DNA from: OLB6 sp964467455
GTDB taxonomy: Bacteria > Bacteroidota > Ignavibacteria > Kapaibacteriales > Kapaibacteriaceae
NCBI GenBank assembly: GCA_964467455.1
Contig: CAYXQJ010000002.1
Location: 124,001 to 188,000, forward strand
Length of the DNA stretch: 64,000 nt
Direction of reading: 5' to 3'
Below are positions 1 through 7,429 of this stretch, piece by piece. Within the stretch, counting starts at the first letter, position 1. The number at the start of each line of letters is the position of its first letter. A program made the position numbers and the translations under genes. Below the pieces are notes generated by a model. That model saw only the letters and a list, made by a program, of their open reading frames with translations. It ran no database searches and was not told the DNA's origin.

Positions 1-1499
1 CCGTTGGTCGACCGTGCTGTGCCGTTATCCTGTGAACCGGCCAAGGTCAGTGAGGACTGCAGATCCGAAACGGCCAGACCATAATACTGCTGGATCTTCA
101 GTCCATTGCTCATATCACGCCAAGAAACGCCGTTATCGTCTGAACGGGCGATGCCACCATCGTGACAGGTATATAAGCGATTCTGGTTCGGATGATACAT
201 CGAGAAGTGATGGTCAGCGTGCACCCACGGAGCATTGTTGCCGGTCCAATGATTGCTCAAGACCCACGACGTACCGCCATTTGTGGACCGCCAGGTGTTG
301 ACACCACCAACGAACCACAAATTGGCATTCGACGGAGAGATCGTCATCGCAAGGTCATAGAATCCTTGACCGCCGCGGTTGTGGTCGTTTCCTGATGAAC
401 TCCATCCCAACAGATTCTGCGTGACATTGAGATCGAAGAAGTTTTCGCCGAAATCGGTTGACTTGTAGACACCGGACAGCCCTTGCGTATCGTAGCGTGA
501 CATCACGGCACCAACGACCTTGGGATCGGCTTTGGTGACGGCAAGGCGGATACGATTAGCTTCGGGAAAGGACTGCACAAGTTCCCATGAATCACCCGCA
601 TTCGTTGACTTATAAATGCCGGCTCCGCCCCCTTGAGAGAAGGTCGAAGCGAACAACATGTCGATGGTTTGGGTGTTTCCCACAAGATCACGGAACGCAC
701 CCGAAGGAGTGGTCACTCGCCACGTTGCACCACCGTCCGTCGATTTCCGAATACCGGTATAGGTCGCCGCAACAACGATGTCGGCATTGCGTGGATCCAC
801 CCACAATCGTGAGACCAGGTTGTTCTGCTCCGGTTCCATGGCCAAGCCGGTCTGACTCCACGTCAGCCCACCGTCGGTGGATTTGATCACGCCGTAGGAG
901 AAACCCGGAAATCCGCTGAGCTCACCGGGAAGTGCAGCATCTACGTCGCCCGTGGCCACATAGATGATCTTCGCATCCGATTGGGCAATGGCGATGTCGC
1001 TTACGCCAAAGTCGGGGAAACCCGGGATCTCGACATGAGTCCACGCGCTACCGCCGTTCGTCGACTTCCAAAGGCCACCTTGAGCAGCGCCGACCCAAAG
1101 GTCGGTGACTTTGACCGGTGAAACAGCCATCGTATTCAGTCGGCCGATACCGTTCCACACGTTGTTCAACCCCGGCAGATCCAGTGCTGTCGGCCCCAAC
1201 TCTTTCCATGACGGGATGGCCTGCAGGTCTTCTGTACGCTTTCGGTTTTGCACCGACCGCACCTCGGCAACATAGTGTTGTGCCGATGGAAATGTACCGT
1301 CAGCATTGAGGCGCGGTTCCCAAAACCACAGCCAGCGGCCGTACTGTTTGGAGATCTTCTTGCTACCATCTGCTTCCGTGCGTGTATACGTTTTCTCCAT
1401 CTGGCGACGAACCTGTTCGAACGTCACCTGAGCCGTGGAGGCTACCGTGAAGGCAATTAGAAGCGCAACGAGGCCAAGGCCTTTTCGACCGCTGATCAT
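1..1499 (-). CDS. BNR/sortilin-type beta-propeller secreted protein (3' part off the window)
   Basis: The frame is open from an ATG at 1499 to the window edge, so about 499 residues are visible and the C-terminus is missing. An N-terminal signal peptide (MISGRKGLGLVALLIAFTVA, then STAQ) indicates export. The mature part repeats the BNR/Asp-box pattern many times (KSTNGGSAWTH, KSTDGGLTW, KSTDGGATW, KSTNAGDSWE, RSTNGGTSW), typical of multi-bladed sialidase/VPS10-like propellers. Such proteins in Bacteroidota usually end in a T9SS sorting domain, which would lie outside the window. An AGGGA box sits a few bases before the ATG. Substrate and function cannot be told; no sialidase active-site Arg triad was identified, so this may be a structural or adhesive propeller. 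Confidence 0.8.
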   Translation of the reverse strand, partial: MISGRKGLGLVALLIAFTVASTAQVTFEQVRRQMEKTYTRTEADGSKKISKQYGRWLWFWEPRLNADGTFPSAQHYVAEVRSVQNRKRTEDLQAIPSWKELGPTALDLPGLNNVWNGIGRLNTMAVSPVKVTDLWVGAAQGGLWKSTNGGSAWTHVEIPGFPDFGVSDIAIAQSDAKIIYVATGDVDAALPGELSGFPGFSYGVIKSTDGGLTWSQTGLAMEPEQNNLVSRLWVDPRNADIVVAATYTGIRKSTDGGATWRVTTPSGAFRDLVGNTQTIDMLFASTFSQGGGAGIYKSTNAGDSWELVQSFPEANRIRLAVTKADPKVVGAVMSRYDTQGLSGVYKSTDFGENFFDLNVTQNLLGWSSSGNDHNRGGQGFYDLAMTISPSNANLWFVGGVNTWRSTNGGTSWVLSNHWTGNNAPWVHADHHFSMYHPNQNRLYTCHDGGIARSDDNGVSWRDMSNGLKIQQYYGLAVSDLQSSLTLAGSQDNGTARSTN

Positions 1500-1561
1500 G
1501 ATGTCCCTAGATCTTCTTTGATGTTTACGTCGCTCTGCTTGACGCAGAATTACAAAGTTCG

Positions 1562-2800
1562 TTACTCTCGACCGGAAATCAGCCGTTCATAGGCCGCCGC
1601 CATTATGGACACCGAACTCCGCCAGGTATAACGTCGCAAGACTGCCTCCTGCGCACACTGGCCAATTCGCTGTGCCTCCTGCCGATCACGCAGCAGGCCG
1701 ATGATGACCTGCGCCGTGTCTTCCGGGCTATCTTTTCTAAACAACCCTTCGGCCTCAGAAAGTTCGATCCCCTCAGCGCTGATCGTCGTCGCCACTACGG
1801 GCAACCCCGCGACCATGGCCTCGATGATCTTGAGGCGCATGCCGGATCCAACAAATAAGGGGGCGACACTGACCGCTGATCCTGCGTACACGCTCATCAA
1901 GTCGTCCACAAATCCGCGCACGACCACGCCCTGCTGTGCATACTCTGCAAGCCACGAAGGCGGGTCTTTGCCAAGCACATGAAACTCGGCCTCAGGTACC
2001 TTGGCGTGGACCAACGGCCAGACGCGGTCGACGAACCAACGCAGGGCGTCGACGTTGTGGATCCACCGATAGGTAGACGCCATTATGACCTGAAGGGGAC
2101 CTGAAGGCGACCTGAAGGCGACCTGAAGGGGACCCAACCTGAAGGGGACCTGAAGGGGACCTGAAGGCGACGTGAAGGGTGGTTCGACGCCGGCGGGGGC
2201 GACGATGACGTTGGCGTTGGGAGCTAGTTCCAGCGCTCGTTCTTTATCAACCGGTGTAATAGTGAACACCACGTCGGCTTGGGCGATGAGTTGGGCTTCG
2301 GCCTCTCGGATCTTTGATGCTTGCGCCTTCAAATACCGTCGAGTGGGATGCCATGTAGGAAACCGTTCTGCGTAGCGATCCCAGATCATCCACTCCACGT
2401 TGTGCAGGCGCAGCCCCCAGGGCTTGCCATGGGCGCGGGCAGCGTCGCGCACGACCTCGCCCATACACGTATGATCGGCATGCAGGATGTCGATGCTCTC
2501 TGACCGAAGTGCCCGATCAAGGGCTTCACGGATCGCCGGTGTATCATGCTTGAATAGGTACAGCGGACGTCGATCAATGATCGACCGAAGAATTCTCGTG
2601 AACGTGTTCCTCGGTGCATGATCGATCCGTTCGATCTCGACGCCGCGAAAGCTAACAGGTTGAACGGCTCCGGTAGCATAGACCACGACATGTACTTCAT
2701 GTCCCAATGCCGAGAGATGCTCCGTGATCTTGGCAAGACTGATCTTCCCGCCGTCGATCATGGGCCACGGATACTGCGGCATGACTTGTAAGACCTTCAT
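1562..2800 (-). CDS. GT4-family glycosyltransferase with an in-frame minisatellite insertion
   Basis: 412-residue GT-B fold glycosyltransferase, probably adding a sugar to a cell-surface polysaccharide or lipid-linked glycan in the cytoplasm. The N-terminal half begins with MKVLQVMPQYPWPMIDGGK, the acceptor-domain glycine loop. The C-terminal half has the nucleotide-sugar region GSGMRLKIIEAMVAGLPVV followed by ISAEGIEL. It overlaps the upstream GT2 gene by four bases (ATGA), so the two are translationally coupled. Between GVEPP (about residue 205) and VIMASTYRW (about residue 239), where the two Rossmann domains meet, the protein carries about 31 extra residues encoded by an 11-bp tandem repeat (PSGPLQV appears twice, GPLQV three times). 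Acceptor and donor sugars are unknown. Confidence 0.85.
   Translation of the reverse strand: MKVLQVMPQYPWPMIDGGKISLAKITEHLSALGHEVHVVVYATGAVQPVSFRGVEIERIDHAPRNTFTRILRSIIDRRPLYLFKHDTPAIREALDRALRSESIDILHADHTCMGEVVRDAARAHGKPWGLRLHNVEWMIWDRYAERFPTWHPTRRYLKAQASKIREAEAQLIAQADVVFTITPVDKERALELAPNANVIVAPAGVEPPFTSPSGPLQVPFRLGPLQVAFRSPSGPLQVIMASTYRWIHNVDALRWFVDRVWPLVHAKVPEAEFHVLGKDPPSWLAEYAQQGVVVRGFVDDLMSVYAGSAVSVAPLFVGSGMRLKIIEAMVAGLPVVATTISAEGIELSEAEGLFRKDSPEDTAQVIIGLLRDRQEAQRIGQCAQEAVLRRYTWRSSVSIMAAAYERLISGRE
2087..2179. repeat. 11-bp tandem repeat inside a glycosyltransferase gene
   Basis: About eight copies of an 11-bp unit (GACCTGAAGGG or GACCTGAAGGC on the plus strand), with one irregular 16-bp unit. 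Because 11 is not a multiple of three, successive copies are read in different frames, but the total is 93 bp and keeps the gene open. The coding strand has no stop in any frame of the unit. Confidence 0.9.
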
Positions 2801-3732
2801 CGGTTTCGCCGCACCTTGAGTCGTGTGAGGTAGTAGGCAAACACCACGTCCCAGATCGACCGACCGAAGGTGATCAACCGACGCTGTGAGCGATCAAGAC
2901 GTCGGTGCTCTGTCCTTCCGCGGCGTGCACCACGAAGCATGCCCTTGAAGCCGGCCCACCAGATCGATGGACGAAAGCGATGCCACACGGCACCCAAACT
3001 CATCCCTAGCGCAACTACGATCGATCGATAGATCGCAAGCCACGCGGGAAAATACTTCCACTGATAGCGCATCGTTTGTTCCGACTGCCAGAGCCACCGA
3101 CGGCGCATGTCGCCCTTGCGCGAGAAGTCTTGCAGGTGCACGACGCGTATCCATGGTACGTAGCGGATCTCTCCCCCATCCAGCAGCAACTTCGATGCAC
3201 AATCGAGCTCTTCCAGATAGAACACGTCCCAAAAGCCCCCTACCTTCAAAAAGGCATTTCGACGGAGAATGGTGGAGACTCCATAGAAATCGTTAGTGGG
3301 CCATCCGTGTGGTCGGACGTCGCCTTGGTTCCGGTCATGGGGATAATAATCCACGAGGGCGTTACCGCGGTTAGCTTCGATGATCTCGCCCGTCATGGCA
3401 ACAACGGATGGATGAGCATCCATAAAGGCGATCGCCTCGGCCATCGTTGTGTCCGTCTCCGGATAGGCATCATCATCCGTGCGCCAGAGATAGTCACCAC
3501 AAGCCACATCTGCAGCTGCATTAAGGGCTAGGGGGCCGATGTTTCGTCCAAGATCCAGCACATGCACTTCGGGAAAGTGCTTGCGGATGTGGGCGACCGT
3601 TCCGTCCTCAGAACCATTGTCGGCAACGATGATCTCGAAGTCGCGTTCGGTCTGCGTACGATAGCGCTCCAGGCACGAAGCCAGCACATCCCTTCGGTTC
3701 ATGGTTGCAATGATCACGGACAGGCGCATCAT
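2797..3732 (-). CDS. GT2-family glycosyltransferase
   Basis: 311-residue (310 from the second ATG) GT-A fold transferase of family 2. The N-terminus RLSVIIATMNRRDVLASCL and VADNGSEDGT form the nucleotide-binding fold, and the acidic metal-binding motif is WRTDDDAYPE near residue 85. The C-terminal 80 residues contain hydrophobic stretches (AIYRSIVVALGMSLGAVW), so it probably sits at the inner membrane. It overlaps the downstream GT4 gene by four bases. Two consecutive ATGs (3732 and 3729) are possible starts; the second is four bases after the TAACTTCG promoter box. Likely role: sugar transfer in surface glycan synthesis; the sugar is unknown. Rhamnosyltransferase-like enzymes are the closest remembered relatives. 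Confidence 0.85.
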   Translation of the reverse strand: MMRLSVIIATMNRRDVLASCLERYRTQTERDFEIIVADNGSEDGTVAHIRKHFPEVHVLDLGRNIGPLALNAAADVACGDYLWRTDDDAYPETDTTMAEAIAFMDAHPSVVAMTGEIIEANRGNALVDYYPHDRNQGDVRPHGWPTNDFYGVSTILRRNAFLKVGGFWDVFYLEELDCASKLLLDGGEIRYVPWIRVVHLQDFSRKGDMRRRWLWQSEQTMRYQWKYFPAWLAIYRSIVVALGMSLGAVWHRFRPSIWWAGFKGMLRGARRGRTEHRRLDRSQRRLITFGRSIWDVVFAYYLTRLKVRRNR

Positions 3733-3733
3733 T

Positions 3734-3741
3734 CGAAGTTA
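3734..3741 (-). promoter_or_regulatory. Bacteroidota-type -7 box TAACTTCG
   Basis: TAACTTCG on the minus strand matches 7 of 8 positions of the Bacteroidota TAnnTTTG box and lies 1 to 4 bases before the GT2 start codons. Transcripts from it would be essentially leaderless. No clear -33 TTTG was found. Confidence 0.35.
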
Positions 3742-3746
3742 CGGGG

Positions 3747-3754
3747 TATTTTTG
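3747..3754 (+). promoter_or_regulatory. Bacteroidota-type -7 box TATTTTTG for the kbl operon
   Basis: TATTTTTG matches TAnnTTTG and lies 23 bases before the kbl ATG, with an AGGAA ribosome-binding site in between. It is back-to-back with the minus-strand box at 3734-3741, so a roughly 45-bp divergent promoter region would serve both operons. Confidence 0.4.
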
Positions 3755-3777
3755 ACCTCCCATCACACAGGAACGGT

Positions 3778-4977
3778 ATGTACGGCAACGTCAAGCAACA
3801 GTTGGCCACGGAGTTGGCATCTATTCAAGAAGCAGGTCTGTATAAGCGCGAGCGCGTGATCACGTCACCGCAAGGTCCGGAGATCACGGTTGCCGGCACC
3901 GGCCATCCGGTGTTGAACTTCTGCGCCAACAACTATCTCGGCCTGTCTTCACATCCAATGTTGATCGATGCTGCCAAGAAGGCCATGGATACCCACGGCT
4001 TCGGCATGTCGAGCGTACGGTTCATCTGCGGCACGCAAGACATCCACCGCGAGCTTGAACAGAAGATCGCTGCGTTCTGTCAGACCGACGATACGATCCT
4101 CTACGCTGCCTGCTTTGATGCCAATGGCGGCGTCTTTGAGCCTCTGCTTGGTGAAGAGGATGCGATCGTCTCCGACGCACTCAACCACGCGTCGATCATC
4201 GACGGTGTGCGCCTCTGCAAGGCCAAGCGCTATCGCTACGAGTCGTGCAACATGGCCGACCTTGAGGCACAGCTCAAGCAGGCCCGCGCCGACGGTGCCC
4301 GCAACATCATCATCGCGACGGATGCCGTGTTCTCGATGGACGGGACCATTGCGCCCCTTGACAAGATCTGCGACCTTGCTGATGTGTACAACGCCATGGT
4401 GATGGTCGATGAGTGTCACTCCATGGGCTTCATGGGTGCTCATGGACGCGGCGTGGTGGAACACTGCGGCGTCACGGGTCGGGTTGATATCATCACCGGT
4501 ACGTTGGGTAAAGCACTCGGCGGTGGCATCGGCGGCTTCACCACCGGACGTCAAGAGATCATCGATATGCTGCGTCAACGCTCACGTCCGTACCTCTTTA
4601 GCAACTCCCTCCCGCCGGCCATCGTTGGTGCAGGCATTGCCGTGATCGACCTGCTCAGCAGCACAACAGAACTTCGCGACACACTTGAAGAGAACACCAG
4701 ATACTTCCGTGAAGGCATGTCGGCCCTTGGCTTCGACATCGTATCGGGAACACATCCCATCACACCGGTGATGTTGTACGATGCACCGTTGGCTCAACAG
4801 ATGGCCGACAAACTGCTCGCTGAAGGCATCTACGTGATCGGCTTCTTCTATCCGGTGGTGCCAAAAGGTAAGGCCCGCATTCGTGTGCAGGTCTCTGCAG
4901 CGCATACGCGCGAGATGCTCGACCGTGCCATTGCTGCCTTCGGCAAGGTCGGTCGCGAATTGGGAGTCATCCAATGA
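3778..4977 (+). CDS. kbl: 2-amino-3-ketobutyrate CoA ligase (glycine C-acetyltransferase)
   Basis: 399-residue PLP enzyme of the alpha-oxoamine synthase family, which cleaves 2-amino-3-ketobutyrate with CoA to glycine and acetyl-CoA in threonine catabolism. Visible hallmarks are FCANNYLGLSSHP near the N-terminus, ATDAVFSMDG, the DECHSMGFMGAHGRG PLP-contact segment, and GTLGKALGGGIGGF with the Schiff-base lysine. The ATG at 3778 is preferred over upstream in-frame codons because AGGAA precedes it and homologues begin at this point. It overlaps the next gene by four bases. A sister enzyme (8-amino-7-oxononanoate synthase) is possible, but length and motifs fit Kbl better. No threonine dehydrogenase gene lies next to it. 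Confidence 0.9.
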   Translation: MYGNVKQQLATELASIQEAGLYKRERVITSPQGPEITVAGTGHPVLNFCANNYLGLSSHPMLIDAAKKAMDTHGFGMSSVRFICGTQDIHRELEQKIAAFCQTDDTILYAACFDANGGVFEPLLGEEDAIVSDALNHASIIDGVRLCKAKRYRYESCNMADLEAQLKQARADGARNIIIATDAVFSMDGTIAPLDKICDLADVYNAMVMVDECHSMGFMGAHGRGVVEHCGVTGRVDIITGTLGKALGGGIGGFTTGRQEIIDMLRQRSRPYLFSNSLPPAIVGAGIAVIDLLSSTTELRDTLEENTRYFREGMSALGFDIVSGTHPITPVMLYDAPLAQQMADKLLAEGIYVIGFFYPVVPKGKARIRVQVSAAHTREMLDRAIAAFGKVGRELGVIQ

Positions 4978-5825
4978 TCGTAGGTATCTGTGGTGCCGGC
5001 ACGATGGGCCGCGGCATTGCCATCGCCGCATTGCAAGCATCACATAGTGTGGTGGTCTTTGATATAGCCGCCGCTCCGCTGGAGAAGGCAAAGGGCAACA
5101 TCACATCCACCCTCGACAAAGCCGTCGAAAAAGGCAAACTCACGGCAACAGACCGCGACCTTGCGATCGAACGATCGACGTTCACTACCAACCTTGACGA
5201 TCTGTCGGTGTGTGATGTGGTGATCGAAGCCGTAGCGGAGCGCCTCGACATCAAACACGATCTGTTCACACGCCTGGAAGCCCTGGTCCGGCCCGACGCC
5301 ATTCTTGCTTCGAACACGTCATCGATCTCGATCGCAAGTCTTGCTCGCCCCCTACAACATCAAGATCGGTTTGTTGGCCTGCACTTCTTCAATCCTGCTC
5401 ACATCATGAAGCTGGTGGAAGTGATCAAAGGTCCGCGCACGAGTGATGCCACAGTGGCGTGGTGCGTTGATTTCTCCGAGGGCCTCGGCAAGACGCCGGT
5501 GGTCGCTAAGGACGTCCCCGGCTTCATCGTCAACCGTATCGCCCGCAACTTCTACAACGAAGCCCAACGCATTGTGATGGAGGGGGCGGCCACCATCCCC
5601 CAAGTTGATGCGTTGATGCAAGGGCTCGGCTTCAAGATGGGACCGTTCGAATTGATGGATCTCATCGGCGTAGACACGAACCTCGACGTGACGAAGTCGC
5701 AGTGGCAACAGTTCTTCCTTGAGCCGCGATTCCAACCGTCGATGTTACAACAGCAACACGTCGACGCCGGACTACACGGTAAGAAGACCGGTCGTGGATT
5801 CTACGACCACGACACGAACGGATAA
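4974..5825 (+). CDS. 3-hydroxyacyl-CoA dehydrogenase (3-hydroxybutyryl-CoA type)
   Basis: 283-residue NAD(P)-dependent enzyme oxidising or reducing the 3-hydroxy group of short acyl-CoAs. The Rossmann fold opens with VGICGAGTMGRGIA. SNTSSISIASLA and VGLHFFNPAHIMKLVEVI contain the catalytic His of the His-Glu pair, and VAKDVPGFIVNRI begins the C-terminal helical domain. The length equals stand-alone Hbd/PaaH enzymes rather than FadB fusions. It follows kbl with an ATGA overlap and is followed after seven bases by a permease, so the three are probably co-transcribed. Metabolic direction (beta-oxidation or butyrate-type reduction) cannot be told from this window. Confidence 0.9.
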   Translation: MIVGICGAGTMGRGIAIAALQASHSVVVFDIAAAPLEKAKGNITSTLDKAVEKGKLTATDRDLAIERSTFTTNLDDLSVCDVVIEAVAERLDIKHDLFTRLEALVRPDAILASNTSSISIASLARPLQHQDRFVGLHFFNPAHIMKLVEVIKGPRTSDATVAWCVDFSEGLGKTPVVAKDVPGFIVNRIARNFYNEAQRIVMEGAATIPQVDALMQGLGFKMGPFELMDLIGVDTNLDVTKSQWQQFFLEPRFQPSMLQQQHVDAGLHGKKTGRGFYDHDTNG

Positions 5826-5832
5826 CGAGATC

Positions 5833-7014
5833 GTGGATCTCACCCGGTTCATCGCACGGCGGTTCAGCGTCTCACTCCGACGTAATGCCTTCTCGCGATT
5901 TACGACCGTCGTCAGCACGGCCAGCGTCGCCCTTGGCTGTATTGCCTTGATCGTATCAACAAGTGTCCTCGGTGGTTACGAAGAGCTGATCACTGACACG
6001 GCACTGAAATACACCTCACATGTCGAAGTTCGCTCGCTCGGTCCCGACGGTATCCCCCAGGCCGACGTGCTCCAACGCTACATAGCCGGCTTGAAGAGCG
6101 TGCGTTCTGTATCGCACGTTTTACAACGCGAAGCTCTTGCCAAATCGCGCTCCGGTGTCGACGGCGTCGTTCTCGTCGGCTCCGAGAAAGAAACAGACGG
6201 ACTGTCATTCCGAGCTCGAAGAGCGAGGAACGAAGTACGTGTTGGAGCTTCCGTTGCACGGCGCCTCGGACTCAAGGTTGGTGATACGCTTGTGATCTAC
6301 ACGTCTGACTCGTTGGCGATCGGAGCCACACCGCGGATCTTCACCTTGCCGATCGGTGAGATCCTCACCACGGGCATGCAAACGCTTGACGAAAGTCTCG
6401 TGCAGGTACCGATCGACGTGTTGCGTGAGAAGCTGGGAGTGGAACCGTCACAGACAACATCGCTGGCGATCACGCTAGATGATCCCGAGCGTGCGATGGA
6501 TGTGGCGCGAGCGATCGACATGGCCACCGGCGGACGACTACAGGTCACGACGTGGAAACAACGCTTCGAAGCGATCTCTGCCTGGATCGAGCTCCAGCGT
6601 CAACCGATCCCCATCGTGCTGGGCTTGATCAGCATCGTGGCCGTCTTCACCCTTGTCAGCACCTTGCTCGTGACCGTGGTAGAGAAGACCCGTTCGTTCG
6701 CCATTCTCTCCACGATGGGCCTCACACCTGGACAGATCGCCCGCATCGTGTTGTTAAGGGGCATGCGGATCGGACTCATTGGCATCAGTATCGGCGTCGG
6801 CATCAGTCTTGCCTTTGCCATCATTCAACGCACGTGGCAGCCCATCACACTTGATGGTACGATCTATTACGTATCGGCACTGCCCGTCTCGCTCTCGCCA
6901 CTCCCCTATCTCATCGTCCCGGCGATATCACTGACGCTAGTGTTCCTCGCGTCGCTCATCCCCATCATCGCCGCACGTAAGATCAGCCCTGTGCAGGCGC
7001 TGCGCTTTTCTTGA
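5833..7014 (+). CDS. LolC/LolE-type ABC transporter permease (FtsX superfamily)
   Basis: 393-residue inner-membrane protein. The N-terminus IARRFSVSLRRNAFSRFTT followed by VVSTASVALGCIALIVSTS is the LolC/E signature first helix. A MacB-like periplasmic domain follows (about residues 60-260), then three C-terminal helices (IPIVLGLISIVAVFTLVSTL; GLIGISIGVGISLAFAII; LIVPAISLTLVFLASLIPII) and the closing AARKISPVQALRFS. It would release lipoproteins from the inner membrane together with a LolD ATPase, which is not in this window. The GTG at 5833 is chosen because it starts just after the previous stop and just before the conserved N-terminus. Its last 32 bases overlap the 3' end of the convergent DoxX gene. 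Confidence 0.85.
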   Translation: MDLTRFIARRFSVSLRRNAFSRFTTVVSTASVALGCIALIVSTSVLGGYEELITDTALKYTSHVEVRSLGPDGIPQADVLQRYIAGLKSVRSVSHVLQREALAKSRSGVDGVVLVGSEKETDGLSFRARRARNEVRVGASVARRLGLKVGDTLVIYTSDSLAIGATPRIFTLPIGEILTTGMQTLDESLVQVPIDVLREKLGVEPSQTTSLAITLDDPERAMDVARAIDMATGGRLQVTTWKQRFEAISAWIELQRQPIPIVLGLISIVAVFTLVSTLLVTVVEKTRSFAILSTMGLTPGQIARIVLLRGMRIGLIGISIGVGISLAFAIIQRTWQPITLDGTIYYVSALPVSLSPLPYLIVPAISLTLVFLASLIPIIAARKISPVQALRFS

Positions 7015-7429
7015 ACAGCGCACCGTCCACACTCCATTTACCCGGACCGGCGAAGAAGAAGTAGATCGCCAGGATCAAGAAGACAAGAGCTTTCTCTTTC
7101 TTGGGGAAGGGATCTTCGGCTGAGAAGACGAATGTGATGATCGTGAACAACACGACGTTCAGTGCTGCGACAGGACGCGAGAAGAGTCCCACCACCATCA
7201 AGATGCCGCCCGCAAACTCTGTGTACGCAGCCATGAAGGCCTGAAGCATCGGCAACGGCCAGCCCTTTTCACCAAGTTCCAGCGCAAGATTACCCAGACC
7301 ATCGAACACCTTCTTGGCACCGTGATAGATCAACAGTGCGCCGAACGTGATGCGCATGAGTGCATGCACCGTGCTCATCATCCACGGCGTGATCAACAAG
7401 TGTCCGTATTTCTCAAGCGTTGGGTTCAT
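6983..7429 (-). CDS. DoxX family membrane protein
   Basis: 148 residues with four predicted membrane helices. The signature RITFGALLIYHGAKKVFDG lies in helix 1, AAYTEFAGGILMVVGLFSRP in helices 2-3, and LVFLILAIYFFFAGPGKWSV in helix 4. DoxX-family proteins are small inner-membrane subunits or partners of quinone-linked or redox-stress systems; the exact role here is unknown. The start codon overlaps the purL stop (ATGA), so it is translationally coupled to purL, an unusual partner. The stop lies inside the convergent permease gene (32-bp overlap). Confidence 0.85.
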   Translation of the reverse strand: MNPTLEKYGHLLITPWMMSTVHALMRITFGALLIYHGAKKVFDGLGNLALELGEKGWPLPMLQAFMAAYTEFAGGILMVVGLFSRPVAALNVVLFTIITFVFSAEDPFPKKEKALVFLILAIYFFFAGPGKWSVDGALFKKSAAPAQG

